Below, piece by piece: positions 8,414-16,510 of a stretch of DNA of 64,000 nt. Position 1 is the first letter of the stretch, and each line of letters opens with the position of its first letter. The notes beneath the pieces are model-generated. The model searched no databases and was not told the origin of the DNA. It worked only from the letters and a program-made list of their open reading frames with translations. A program made the translations under genes and the position numbers. This DNA is from Streptomyces albicerus (lineage in GTDB: Bacteria; Actinomycetota; Actinomycetes; Streptomycetales; Streptomycetaceae): positions 62,001 through 126,000 of the forward strand of contig NZ_VWMY01000014.1 of assembly GCF_008905045.1 (NCBI RefSeq), read 5' to 3'.

Positions 8414-9586
8414 ATGCCCCGTCCAACCAGCGACGTGCAAGCATTTGAAGCCCGCGCAACTGACGCTGACCTCGACGATCTGCGCGCGCGACTGGCCGCG
8501 GCGCGGCTACCGGAGGCTGAGACGGTCTATCGCGCCGCGCCCGACCCTCGCCGGTGGGAACAGGGCGTTCCTCTCGCCGACCTCGTCGATGTCGTGAACT
8601 ACTGGCGCACCGGGTACAACTGGCGGTCGTTCGAAGAGCGCCTCAACCAAATCGGCCAGTTCCGCACGACCATTGATGATCTGGGAATCCACTTCCTGCA
8701 CCGCCGATCCGCGCGCGCAGATGCCACTCCTCTGATCTTGACGCACGGCTGGCCGGACAGCATTGCTCGGTTCATCGATGTAGTGGACGAGCTGGCAGAT
8801 CCGAAAGATGCAGAAGCGCCGGCGTTCCACGTCGTGGTCCCGTCGCTGCCAGGCTTTGGTTACAGCGACAAGCCGGCCACCACCGGGTGGGGAACCGAAA
8901 AGATCGCGGCCGCATGGGTGGAACTGATGGGAAGGCTCGGTTACAGCAAGTTCGCAGCCCACGGCGGCGACTGGGGAGGCAATATCACCACGGTTCTCGG
9001 CGGCAGGTTCCCGGCGCACGTTCTCGGCATCCACACAACGTTCGCGGAGGGACCGCCCGGGTTGACAACGGGCGGCCTGACGGCAATCGAGCGCAAGTGG
9101 ACCGAGGAAACCCGCGATTTCTGGCGCCACCGCGCGGCGTACGCGAAGCAGCAGGCGACCCGACCGCAGACCATCGGCTACTCGCTCGTCGACTCACCGG
9201 TCGGGCTTCTTGCTTGGATCCTTGACAAGTTCGCCGAGTGGTCGGACACCGAAGACAGCCCGTTCGAGACGATTTCCAGAGACAGGGTTCTTGACGACGT
9301 CACCCTGTATTGGCTGACGCGGACCGGCGCATCGGCGGCCCGCATCTACTACGAAAGCCACAACTCGCTGGACCCCGAACTTCGGGTCGACGTCCCGTCA
9401 GCACTCACTATGTATCCCCGCGACGTCGAGAAGTGTCCGCGCCCCTGGGCGCAGGAGCGGTACCGACAGATCGTCCGATGGAAGGCGCCCGAAATCGGGG
9501 GGCATTTCCCGGCGTTGGAGGTTCCCGAGTATTTCGTCAAAGATCTGCAAGAGGGCCTCGCGGCAGTGCTGGCCGCCAATCGGTGA
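8414..9586 (+). CDS. Epoxide hydrolase (alpha/beta hydrolase with EHN domain)
   Basis: A 390-residue soluble epoxide hydrolase of the microsomal-EH-like family, adding water to epoxides through an ester intermediate. The N-terminal EHN lid segment (residues 7-105) precedes the oxyanion motif HGWP (111-114). The nucleophile elbow is GGDWGG with Asp186. The catalytic histidine lies in GGHFPALE near residue 373. Lid tyrosines are available in RIYYES. The ATG follows AGGAGGT directly. It faces the CGNR regulator across a palindromic operator. GC content looks lower than in the rest of the window, suggesting acquisition. Confidence 0.92.
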   Translation: MPRPTSDVQAFEARATDADLDDLRARLAAARLPEAETVYRAAPDPRRWEQGVPLADLVDVVNYWRTGYNWRSFEERLNQIGQFRTTIDDLGIHFLHRRSARADATPLILTHGWPDSIARFIDVVDELADPKDAEAPAFHVVVPSLPGFGYSDKPATTGWGTEKIAAAWVELMGRLGYSKFAAHGGDWGGNITTVLGGRFPAHVLGIHTTFAEGPPGLTTGGLTAIERKWTEETRDFWRHRAAYAKQQATRPQTIGYSLVDSPVGLLAWILDKFAEWSDTEDSPFETISRDRVLDDVTLYWLTRTGASAARIYYESHNSLDPELRVDVPSALTMYPRDVEKCPRPWAQERYRQIVRWKAPEIGGHFPALEVPEYFVKDLQEGLAAVLAANR

Positions 9587-9945
9587 ACGCGGCTGGGTGC
9601 CGGTACTCGATCACCGCCTGATCCGGCTCAAGGCGTTGCCCGACGGCTTCGGCCTGGATGCGGTGCTCGGACAGCTTGTCCGACACCACCACGTCGACAC
9701 CCGCGAGGGCCGGCTCGCCGGCGAGCAGCAGCCCGGCCGGGCCTCGCACGTCCGCTTCGGGACTGCGTCGTCTGTCCCGGGTCGGCGAGGCAAGCAACGC
9801 GCCCGTGCCGAGTCGAAGTAGCCGACGTGGCCCGCCTGCTGGCACTCGTGGTGCCCGGCGATGAGCGGTCGTGTGCGCCGTTGACGGCCGGGGCGCCTCC
9901 CGCGCATCCGAGGCGCCCCGACAGGCCGGACTGCTGATGGTGGCA
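9587..9945. other. 359-bp gap, degenerate sequence without a clear gene
   Basis: No intact gene is supported. A minus-strand frame crossing 9590-9770 encodes a plausible stretch (ALAGVDVVVSDKLSEHRIQ, then AEAVGQRLEPDQAVIEYRH) that I cannot assign and that lacks a start with ribosome binding site. It may be another broken gene. The gap separates the convergent ends of the epoxide hydrolase and erythromycin esterase genes. Confidence 0.35.
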
Positions 9946-11166
9946 CTAGCTCTGCGGGACGTCCTTGACGAACACGATTCCGTCGTATCCGGCCAGGTGG
10001 GCCGGGTCAAGTGAGGAGTAGCCGTAGTAGGGGGACACTCGGAGGGCGGGCCGCCCGTCGCCGAGGGCGGCGGCCAGCCGGGGGGTGTCGACGAGGTAGC
10101 GGTCCTCCGGGAGCGCGTACAGGAGTCCTTCGAGGGTGTCCGATGGCGGGGTGTCCACTCCCTGGTGCCGGATCGTGCCGAGGGCCGTGGCCAGGAAGGC
10201 GTACTCCCCGCCCAGGTGGGCGCTCACGAGCGCGCCGGCGCTCCACCACTCCAGCAGTGGGTGGTCCCACATGCGCATCGTGCTCTTGTCGCGCTGGAGA
10301 TGGCTGTTGTGGGCATGGACCAGGGTCGGGTTCCGTGCGGCGAGGGCGAGGAGGTTGTCGGCCATCATCGAATCCCGCAGTCCGATCAGCCGCGTCATGC
10401 GGGCCGGTGAGGTGTCGGCCATCCAGAAGTGGTAGCGCAGCAGGCCGGTGGCGGTGCGCCCGTACAGGCGCGCCCGGTCCCAGTCGTCCCGCGAGGTCGC
10501 CGTGATCAGGCGCGGCGTCTGGGCGTCGAGCAGCGCCACCAGATCGTCGGCGAGCAGCCGCAGTTGCCCGGCCTCGGCCGACTGTCCGACGGACTGGGAC
10601 GGGTCCATCATCGCGGCGGGATCGGTCCACCGGTCGTCGGCGCCGAGCAGGCGGTCGAGGGTTTCCGCGGTGCAGGGAAGCAGGTGCGCGTTCCCCAGGG
10701 CCGCGAGGTAGTCATGGAGTGCGGTGAGGGCCTGGCGGGGGCTTGCGGCGTCGGTGATCTCCAGCGGGCCGTCGAAACCGGCGAAGCGTAGCCGCTCGGA
10801 CGCGGGCCGGCCTTCGTTGTCGGCGCGGACGTTGTAGGCACGCATCCAGCGCACGAGTTCACGGTTGGCCGCGGACGCGCCCAACCCGTGGCTGAATCCG
10901 CGCTCCATGACCTCGTCGAGGGTGCCCGTGCCCGAGGTGACGTAGTCGTCCACGACCAGGCCCGCCATGCAGTCGCTCTCGATCGTGATCGTCCGGTAGC
11001 CCTCCCGCTCGACGAGCTGCCGGAAGAGCTCGTTGCGCAGGTCGAGCAGGGTGCCCTCGCCGTGGGTGGGCTCGCCCAGGGCGAGCAGCCGCGGGCGGGC
11101 CGGGAGCAGCTTCATGACGGTGGCGGACTCGACGGCATAGGCGGTGTCCTTGATGTCAGTAGCCAT
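9946..11166 (-). CDS. Erythromycin esterase family protein
   Basis: A 406-residue cytosolic protein of the Ere family, whose characterised members hydrolyse the macrolactone of macrolides. The signature GEPTHGEG (residues 31-38) supplies the catalytic Glu/His pair, followed by LRNELFRQLVEREGYRTI and TIESD. A second His-rich motif, HAHNSHLQRD (about 284-293), completes the family active site. Streptomyces carry many such proteins of unproven substrate, so resistance cannot be assumed. It diverges from a TioE-type MerR regulator with 58 bp between starts, a typical regulator-target arrangement. Confidence 0.88.
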   Translation of the reverse strand: MATDIKDTAYAVESATVMKLLPARPRLLALGEPTHGEGTLLDLRNELFRQLVEREGYRTITIESDCMAGLVVDDYVTSGTGTLDEVMERGFSHGLGASAANRELVRWMRAYNVRADNEGRPASERLRFAGFDGPLEITDAASPRQALTALHDYLAALGNAHLLPCTAETLDRLLGADDRWTDPAAMMDPSQSVGQSAEAGQLRLLADDLVALLDAQTPRLITATSRDDWDRARLYGRTATGLLRYHFWMADTSPARMTRLIGLRDSMMADNLLALAARNPTLVHAHNSHLQRDKSTMRMWDHPLLEWWSAGALVSAHLGGEYAFLATALGTIRHQGVDTPPSDTLEGLLYALPEDRYLVDTPRLAAALGDGRPALRVSPYYGYSSLDPAHLAGYDGIVFVKDVPQS

Positions 11167-11173
11167 GCCATAA

Positions 11174-11205
11174 ACGCTATCGTTGAACTTACGGTTGAAA
11201 CTTTC
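11174..11205. promoter_or_regulatory. Divergent promoter region with repeated GTTGAA elements
   Basis: The short divergent gap contains AACG-CTAT-CGTT (11174-11185) and two direct GTTGAA copies about 12 bp apart (11182 and 11194). This is the expected position for an operator serving the TioE-type regulator and the esterase gene. Short arms make the exact site uncertain. Confidence 0.35.
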
Positions 11206-11224
11206 CAGCGATATCGGCAGGCTC

Positions 11225-11974
11225 TTGGGAAGAAACCTTCAAAACGGGGAGCAGCTCAGGCCCGTTGATCTGGCGCGCGGGCACGGTCTGTCCACGCAGG
11301 CGATCAGGAACTACGAGGAGGCCGGCATCCTTCCGGCCGCCGATCGCACACCCCACGGCTACCGCACGTACACCCCGCTGCACGCGAGGGCCCTGCGTGC
11401 GTTCCTCGCCCTGGTGCCCGGCCACGGCCACCGGACGGCGACGTCGATCATGCGGGCAGTGAACGAGGGCTCGGCCGAGGAGGCGTTCCGCCTCATCGAC
11501 GAGAGCCACGCCCAACTCCTCGACGACCGCCGGACACTCCAGGCCGTGGAGAGCGCCCTGCGCGACCTGGAGCCCACCACGGTGTCCGAGCCCGGTGTGC
11601 GGTCCGAGTCGGCCGCGGTGTCCGGTCCCGGCGGCACGTTCATCGGGCCGCTGGCAGGGAAGCTCGGAATCCGGCCCGCGACGCTGCGCAAATGGGAGCG
11701 CGCCGGGCTGGTGCGCCCGCGCCGAGACCCGCTGACCGGGTACCGCGTCTACGACGAGGCCGACGTGCGGGACGCCCGGCTGGCCCACCAGCTCAGGCGG
11801 GGCGGCTACCTGCTGGAGCAGATCGCCCCGCTGATCGCCCAAGTGCGGGCGGCCGGCGGGCTGGAGCCACTGGAGGCCGCACTGTCCGACTGGCGCGGCC
11901 GGCTGTCCGCCCGCGGGCGGATGATGCTGACCGGGGCCGCCGAACTGGAGGCGTATCTCCGCGAGCGCGGATGA
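11225..11974 (+). CDS. TioE-type regulator with two MerR helix-turn-helix domains
   Basis: A 249-residue protein carrying two MerR-like DNA-binding units. The first is RPVDLARGHGLSTQAIRNYE with EEAGILPAADRTPHGYRTY (about residues 11-50). The second is AGKLGIRPATLRKWERAGLV with RPRRDPLTGYRVYDEADV (about 135-172). A linker of about 80 residues separates them. Two HTH units in one chain suggest binding to a single promoter without classical dimerisation. TTG at 11225 (GGCAGG upstream) gives a terminus close to the first HTH; in-frame TTGs at 11183 and 11195 are alternatives. It probably controls the divergent erythromycin-esterase gene and itself. Confidence 0.85.
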   Translation: MGRNLQNGEQLRPVDLARGHGLSTQAIRNYEEAGILPAADRTPHGYRTYTPLHARALRAFLALVPGHGHRTATSIMRAVNEGSAEEAFRLIDESHAQLLDDRRTLQAVESALRDLEPTTVSEPGVRSESAAVSGPGGTFIGPLAGKLGIRPATLRKWERAGLVRPRRDPLTGYRVYDEADVRDARLAHQLRRGGYLLEQIAPLIAQVRAAGGLEPLEAALSDWRGRLSARGRMMLTGAAELEAYLRERG

Positions 11975-12018
11975 GACGTCGGTCGCCGGCCGAAGAGACC
12001 AAGGGTCACCAACGCCCG

Positions 12019-12046
12019 CGCGGCACAGCCCTGTCCCTGTGCCGCA
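12019..12046 (+). terminator. Hairpin after the TioE-type gene
   Basis: GCGGCACAG (12020-12028) pairs with CTGTGCCGC (12037-12045) around an eight-base loop. It lies 45 bases past the stop and between convergent genes. No U-tract follows, as is usual in Streptomyces. Confidence 0.55.
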
Positions 12047-12179
12047 CGGGCATGCTCAGCCGCACCTGAGATCGGCGAACCTCGGAGCCGATCACGGCCT
12101 CGGCGGTGCCGGGCGAGAACTGGTGAGGCAGCGGCATTCAGGACGAACGCCTCGCGCCCTGCACACTTCCGGAGCCGCG

Positions 12180-13307
12180 TCAGGCTTCCAGGCGTTCCGT
12201 GTATGCCTCGGTCGGGGGAGCCGGGGTGGGACTCGTCATGCCCGCCGACCAGAATCCCGCGGTTCCGGGAACGGGTGTCACGTCGTTGAGGTACGGCGCC
12301 GTCGCCGCGCCGGCCGGGCCCCGTACGACAGTCCAGGTGCCACTGTCCCAGCGCAGATACGTGCTGCAACTCTGGTCCTGGTAGTTCCAGCCCGATATCC
12401 ATGCGGGGCGGCCCTGCGCGTCGCCCGCGATTCCGCTCAACGCCCCAACGGTGAAGCCCGGTTGCACCCGCGTCCAGGCCGTGCCGTCCCAGTGGGCCAG
12501 GGCGGGGTTGCCGGGGCGTCCCGGTGGTCCGCCGATGCCGAATTCGGTACCCACCGCCCACACGTCGTCCGAACCGGCCGGGTGCAGATCGCTGATGCCC
12601 AGACGCAAGCCCGCGATCGGGGGCAGGACCGTCCACGATCCGTTCCATCGGGCCACAAGTCCTGACCACCCACCACCGGATCCCTGGTCACCGCTCACCC
12701 AGACCTCGCCCGGTGAACGCAGTACGACCCGGTACAAGTTGGCGCTCGCGACAGGCAGCGGGTCCAGCCATCGCCATTGCCGGCCATCCCCGTGCAGCAG
12801 ACGGGCGGTGCCGCCGCGGCTGCCGCAGATCCACACCTGCCGGTCGGAGTCGACCGCCACCGATTCCAGCCGGACGTCCGGCTCGCCCCTGCCGGGGAAG
12901 GCCGCCTCGCGCCAGGTCGTTCCGTCCCAGCGCAGCAGCTGGCTCGCGGTCCCGGCAGGCAGCCCCACGCTCCATGCCGCGGTGGAGCAGACACCGGCGA
13001 CGTCGCTCAGCCGCGTGTGGTTCAGATGCGACAGGTCGGTCTTCACCCAGGCACTGCCGTCCCACAGCATCGCCAGCGCTCGTCCCCTCGACGGCCCGGC
13101 CAGCCCCTCCTCGCCGACAGCCCAGGCCAGTTGGGGTCCGGCCGCGGCGATGCGGCGTAACTGCGCGGCCGGGGTGCTACCGGGCGCCGGTACGGCCTGC
13201 CAGCCTTGTGTACGGAGTGCCGACGCGTCGGCCCGGACCGGGCCCGAGCCGAGTGTCATCCCCGAGAGTGCGCCGATCGTCCCTGCCACGAATCGTCTTC
13301 GTCTCAT
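12180..13307 (-). CDS. Secreted beta-propeller-like protein with WDG-W repeats
   Basis: A 375-residue exported protein. The N-terminus MRRRRFVAGTIGALSGMTL is a Tat-like signal peptide. The mature chain contains at least six spaced copies of a WDG-x-x-W unit (LWDGSAW, RWDGTTW, HGDGRQW, RWNGSW, HWDGTAW, RWDSGTW), each preceded by a VWAVG/VWICG/VWVSG strand. That periodicity, about 50 residues, suggests a beta-propeller. No catalytic motif is evident, so it may bind a ligand outside the cell. ATG at 13307 follows GGAGGG. The 500-bp region upstream holds only a broken acetyltransferase. Confidence 0.75.
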   Translation of the reverse strand: MRRRRFVAGTIGALSGMTLGSGPVRADASALRTQGWQAVPAPGSTPAAQLRRIAAAGPQLAWAVGEEGLAGPSRGRALAMLWDGSAWVKTDLSHLNHTRLSDVAGVCSTAAWSVGLPAGTASQLLRWDGTTWREAAFPGRGEPDVRLESVAVDSDRQVWICGSRGGTARLLHGDGRQWRWLDPLPVASANLYRVVLRSPGEVWVSGDQGSGGGWSGLVARWNGSWTVLPPIAGLRLGISDLHPAGSDDVWAVGTEFGIGGPPGRPGNPALAHWDGTAWTRVQPGFTVGALSGIAGDAQGRPAWISGWNYQDQSCSTYLRWDSGTWTVVRGPAGAATAPYLNDVTPVPGTAGFWSAGMTSPTPAPPTEAYTERLEA

Positions 13308-13448
13308 GCTGATCCCTCCACGCGGATAGGAGGGACCACCGTGAACCAGCACGGCACGGAGATATAGATACTCACGTGACAAAACCCGGCAGTCCATCGG
13401 GGCGAGGTTCCGTGCACGGCAGGGCGGCAGTCCGCGGGCCTTCGCCGA

Positions 13449-13766
13449 TTGGCCTTGACGGCTGCGGGAGATTCCCGCCATGATCGCGGCGTTCATCCAG
13501 AGGACCCGAGGGACCTGGCCAGGGCAGCTGAGGAGGACCGCAGCAGTTATGCCTTCACGCTTGTGCCCCGCGCCGACGAGGTGGGGGATTACCTGGAGGC
13601 CCAGTTCGCGCGCGTAGCGCAGGGGCTCATTCCGTTCGCGCAGATCCGGCGAACCGATGGCCGTGCGGTGGGCTGCACCGCGCATTGGGACCCTCGGTAC
13701 TGGCCCGGCCGCAACGAGCTGCGCGCCGTCGAGATCGGCTTGCGAAGGGCCCGATCGTGTCAGTGA
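13449..13766 (+). pseudogene. Internal fragment of a GNAT acetyltransferase
   Basis: The frame encodes the middle of a RimJ-like GNAT enzyme: AAEEDRSSYAFTLVPRADEV, GDYLEAQFARVAQGLIPFAQ, then RRTDGRAVGCTAHWDPRYWP and NELRAVEIG. It breaks off just where the acetyl-CoA-binding segment should begin and ends in an unrelated tail (LRRARSCQ). There is no good start: the N-terminal residues are not family-like. Both ends are therefore missing. The rest of 13308-13807 shows no gene. Confidence 0.7.
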
Positions 13767-13807
13767 AGGACCATGCAGGCCGTGGCGCCTGAAGGGGACG
13801 GCAGCAC

Positions 13808-14137
13808 ATGGGAATGGGCATCCGTCTCAGCGGCATTGTCATCGACACCAACGACCTCGACCTGCTGGCCAGGTTCTGGAGCGGTCTGCTCGGTCTGGAG
13901 ATCACCCGCCGTGAGGACGAGTGGGTCAGTCTGGGTCCTGACCTGGCTCTGCAGCTCGTTCCTGAGCCCAAGACGGTGAAGAACCGGATCCACCTCGATC
14001 TGGTCGTCGACGACTTCGCCGAGGCCGTTGCCCGCGCGGCCCGACTCGGGGCGACCCCGGTCGGCGAGGTGCGGGAGAACCTCTGGCAGGTCTGGTGCGA
14101 CCCAGAGGGCAACGAGTTCTGCCTGTGCGTGTCCTGA
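13808..14137 (+). CDS. VOC family protein (glyoxalase-like)
   Basis: A 109-residue single-domain vicinal-oxygen-chelate protein. It shows the betaalphabetabetabeta repeat: IRLSGIVIDTNDLDLLARFW, WVSLGPDLALQLVPE, then RIHLDLVVDDFAEAVARAA and CDPEGNEFCLCVS. The first strand residue is not a metal-binding His, and a possible site uses H61 and the C-terminal E. Members of this small subgroup are often antibiotic-binding or unknown proteins. ATG 13808 and ATG 13814 are both possible; AAGGGGACGG precedes the first. Confidence 0.8.
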   Translation: MGMGIRLSGIVIDTNDLDLLARFWSGLLGLEITRREDEWVSLGPDLALQLVPEPKTVKNRIHLDLVVDDFAEAVARAARLGATPVGEVRENLWQVWCDPEGNEFCLCVS

Positions 14138-14281
14138 GCCCGGCTGCTTCACGACGGCGCTCAGACCGGCCAAACGCGGCCGGCCGGCCCACGGCCGTCG
14201 GCGACCAGGGCTCTGCCGGGTCTTCGATCTGGTCAGGAATGGAGAAGCACAAGTCTCGGAGCCGCGGCTAGCGTCATTGTC

Positions 14282-14908
14282 ATGACTTCCATCGAATCCA
14301 TCACCCTCGAGGTGGCCGACCCCACCGCCGCCGGCCGCTTCTACACCACCGCCTTCGGCCTGGGCAGTCAGGTGCGCGTGCGGGCCTCGGAGACACCGAC
14401 AACGGGCTTCCGCGGGTTCACACTGTCCCTCGTGGTGTCCCAGCCGGCCAACGTCAACGCCCTCATCGACGCCGCCGGGGACGCCGGCGCCACGACGCTG
14501 AAGCCCGCCGCCAAGTCGCTCTGGGGCTACGGGGGCGTCGTACAGGCCCCGGACGGGACGATCTGGCAGATCGCATCGTCGTCGAAGAAGGACACCGGCC
14601 CGGCCACCCGGCAGATCGACGACATCGTGCTCCTGCTGGGAGTCGCGGACATGGCCGAGAGCAAGCGGTTCTACGTCGACCGCGGCCTCGCCGTGGCGAA
14701 GAGCTTCGGCAGCAGGTACGTCGAGTTCGCCGCCGGGTCGGGTCCCGTCAAGCTGGCGCTGTACAAGCGCCGTGGCCTGGCCAAGCTCGTCGGCGTCTCC
14801 CCCGACGGAACCGGATCGCACCGGATCACGATCAGCAGCGATGGCGGGCCCTTCACCGACCCGGACGGGTTCGCGTGGGCGACCGCATCGGAGAACGCGT
14901 CGCTGTGA
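14282..14908 (+). CDS. Two-repeat VOC/glyoxalase-like protein
   Basis: A 208-residue protein with two glyoxalase-fold halves. The first (SIESITLEVADPTAAGRFY to QAPDGTIWQIASSSKKD) and second (IDDIVLLLGVADMAESKRFY to TDPDGFAWATA) repeat the same layout. Metal ligands at the first strand of each half are not the usual His, so it may bind rather than convert its ligand. It starts a run of VOC and AraC genes on the plus strand (14282-16281) that probably forms one functional group. Confidence 0.78.
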   Translation: MTSIESITLEVADPTAAGRFYTTAFGLGSQVRVRASETPTTGFRGFTLSLVVSQPANVNALIDAAGDAGATTLKPAAKSLWGYGGVVQAPDGTIWQIASSSKKDTGPATRQIDDIVLLLGVADMAESKRFYVDRGLAVAKSFGSRYVEFAAGSGPVKLALYKRRGLAKLVGVSPDGTGSHRITISSDGGPFTDPDGFAWATASENASL

Positions 14909-14954
14909 ACCGGGTGACGCAGCTGCACACCGACATCGACGAAAGGATCCTCAC

Positions 14955-15419
14955 ATGTGTCACCCCGGGTGGGGCCGCGCATTCACCGCGGCGCAGCGCC
15001 TGAGCGACCTCGCGCGGCTGCGCCGCGTACGGGACCGGATCGACCGGGAGTACGCGCAGCCGCTGGATGTCGAGGCGCTCGCTCGCGGAGTGCACATGTC
15101 GGCCGGACACCTCAGCCGCCAGTTCCGGCTTGCCTACGGCGAGCCGCCGTACGCCTATCTGATGACGCGCCGCATCGAGCGTGCGACGGCCTTGCTGCGC
15201 CGGGGCGACCTCAGCGTCACCGAGGTCTGCTTCGCGGTCGGCTGCTCGTCGCTGGGTACCTTCAGCACCCGCTTCACCCAGCTGGTGGGTGTCTCGCCCA
15301 ACGCCTACCGCCGCCAGACGGCGGGCCCTGTGGCGGGGATTCCGTCGTGCATGGCGAAACAGGTGACCAGGCCGGTCAGGAATCGAGAAGCCCGGACCCT
15401 CGACCCGCAGCTAGCGTGA
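14955..15419 (+). CDS. Short AraC-family regulator (DNA-binding domain only)
   Basis: A 154-residue protein consisting essentially of the AraC double helix-turn-helix: LARLRRVRDRIDREYAQPLD, VEALARGVHMSAGHLSRQFR, then SVTEVCFAVGCSSLGTFSTR and FTQLVGVSPNAYRRQ. It has no N-terminal sensor domain, so its activity may depend on level or on a partner. The start at 14955 is preceded by GAAAGG. It lies between VOC genes and ends six bases before the next start, so it probably regulates its own cluster. Its 40-residue C-terminal tail has no recognised domain. Confidence 0.88.
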   Translation: MCHPGWGRAFTAAQRLSDLARLRRVRDRIDREYAQPLDVEALARGVHMSAGHLSRQFRLAYGEPPYAYLMTRRIERATALLRRGDLSVTEVCFAVGCSSLGTFSTRFTQLVGVSPNAYRRQTAGPVAGIPSCMAKQVTRPVRNREARTLDPQLA

Positions 15420-15424
15420 CTGCC

Positions 15425-15835
15425 ATGGACATCACTATTCACACGAGTGCTCTCCCCCACGACGACCCGGACGCCTCCCTGGCCTTCTACCACGACACGC
15501 TCGGCTTCGAGGTCCGCAGCGACGTGGGAAGCGGCAAGATGCGCTGGATCACGGTCGGCCCCGCCGGCCAGCCGGGCACATCCATCCTCCTGGCGCCTCC
15601 GGCCGCGGACCCCGGCATCACCGACGCCGAGCGCCGCACCATCGTCGAGATGATGGCCAAGGGCACCTACGGTTGGATCCTGCTGGCCACCGCCGACCTC
15701 GACGACACCTTCGAGAAGGTGGTGGACGGCGGGGCCGAGGTGGTCCAGGAGCCGACCGACCAGCCGTACGGGGTGCGCGACTGCGCCTTCCGCGACCCCG
15801 CGGGCAACCTGGTCCGGATCCAGGAGCTGCGATGA
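15425..15835 (+). CDS. VOC family protein
   Basis: A 136-residue glyoxalase/bleomycin-resistance-type protein: MDITIHTSALPHDDPDASLA then FYHDTLGFEVRSDVG, strand MRWITVGPAGQPGTSILLAP, and second half GWILLATADLDDTFEKVV, ending CAFRDPAGNLVRIQEL with the typical terminal Glu ligand. It belongs to the PhnB/glyoxalase-like single-domain class that dimerises. Its stop overlaps the next start (ATGA), so it is translationally coupled to the YdeI-like gene. Confidence 0.85.
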   Translation: MDITIHTSALPHDDPDASLAFYHDTLGFEVRSDVGSGKMRWITVGPAGQPGTSILLAPPAADPGITDAERRTIVEMMAKGTYGWILLATADLDDTFEKVVDGGAEVVQEPTDQPYGVRDCAFRDPAGNLVRIQELR

Positions 15836-16281
15836 CGAAGTTTCGAACCCACGTCGAGCCTCCGGAGCCCATACGGGGCTTGGAAGTCCCTCCAGAAGTT
15901 GTGGAGACACTCGGCGGAGGCAAACGTCCGGCGGTGACCATCACGGTCAACGGGCACGCATGGCAGAGCAGGATCGCCATCATGCGCGGCCGCAACCTGC
16001 TCGGCCTCAGCAACACCAACCGGCAGGCGGCCGGTGTCGAGACCGGCGACGAGGTCGAGGTCGAGCTGGAACTCGACACCGAGCCCCGCGTCGTGGTCGA
16101 GCCCGAGGACTTCGCCCGCGCCCTGGACGCCGATCCGGTCGCCCGCACCGCCTACGACCGCCTGTCCCACAGCCGCAAGCGGCAGCACGTGCTCGCCATC
16201 GACAGCGCGAAGAAGCCCGAGACGCGCATCCGGCGGATCGAAAAGGCCCTGGCAACGCTGCGGGACCAGCAGTCGGCATGA
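15832..16281 (+). CDS. YdeI/OmpD-associated family protein (DUF1905)
   Basis: A 149-residue protein with an N-terminal DUF1905 beta-barrel-like region (TKFRTHVEPPEPIRGLEVPP, RPAVTITVNGHAWQSRIAIM, AAGVETGDEVEVELELDTEP) and a C-terminal helical OmdA-like part, AYDRLSHSRKRQHVLAIDSA followed by KKPETRIRRIEKALATL. The biochemical role of the family is not established. It is the last gene of the VOC-AraC-VOC-YdeI run and starts inside the previous stop. This pairing with VOC genes is common in actinobacteria. Confidence 0.85.
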   Translation: MTKFRTHVEPPEPIRGLEVPPEVVETLGGGKRPAVTITVNGHAWQSRIAIMRGRNLLGLSNTNRQAAGVETGDEVEVELELDTEPRVVVEPEDFARALDADPVARTAYDRLSHSRKRQHVLAIDSAKKPETRIRRIEKALATLRDQQSA

Positions 16282-16471
16282 GGCCGCACGGCCCACGCAG
16301 GCCGCGAACGCCCTCAGCCGTGCGGCACTTCGGCCATCTGCCAGGCCATGAACGGTCGTTGGTGCGAAGGTCGGACAACAGCAGTCCTGGCCTGCGTTTT
16401 CAGAGCGTGCTTGGCGGTTCCGGAACGGTGGGCGGCGGTGCGGACCTTGGTGCACCGCGGGACTTGCCACC

Positions 16472-16505
16472 GCGTGGATTGCCAGAGCGTGGATTGCCAG
16501 AGCGT
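16472..16505. repeat. 15-bp tandem repeat, 2.3 copies
   Basis: GCGTGGATTGCCAGA occurs twice head to tail (16472-16486 and 16487-16501) and begins a third time. It lies just outside the 3' end of the LtrA gene. The remaining 16282-16510 sequence shows no gene. Confidence 0.8.
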
Positions 16506-16510
16506 CGGAG

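Noticed and set aside
9537..10010. A 157-codon minus-strand gene between epoxide hydrolase and esterase
   Set aside because: Its ends overlap both flanking genes and the first half is Arg/Ser/Pro-rich. Only a short middle stretch reads like protein.
9946..11166. Firm claim of macrolide resistance from the esterase-like gene
   Set aside because: The family signature is clear, but many homologs in Streptomyces have unknown substrates; sequence alone does not show macrolide hydrolysis.
16472..16505. 15-bp repeats as a CRISPR array
   Set aside because: Only two full head-to-tail units with no spacers, and no cas gene in the window.
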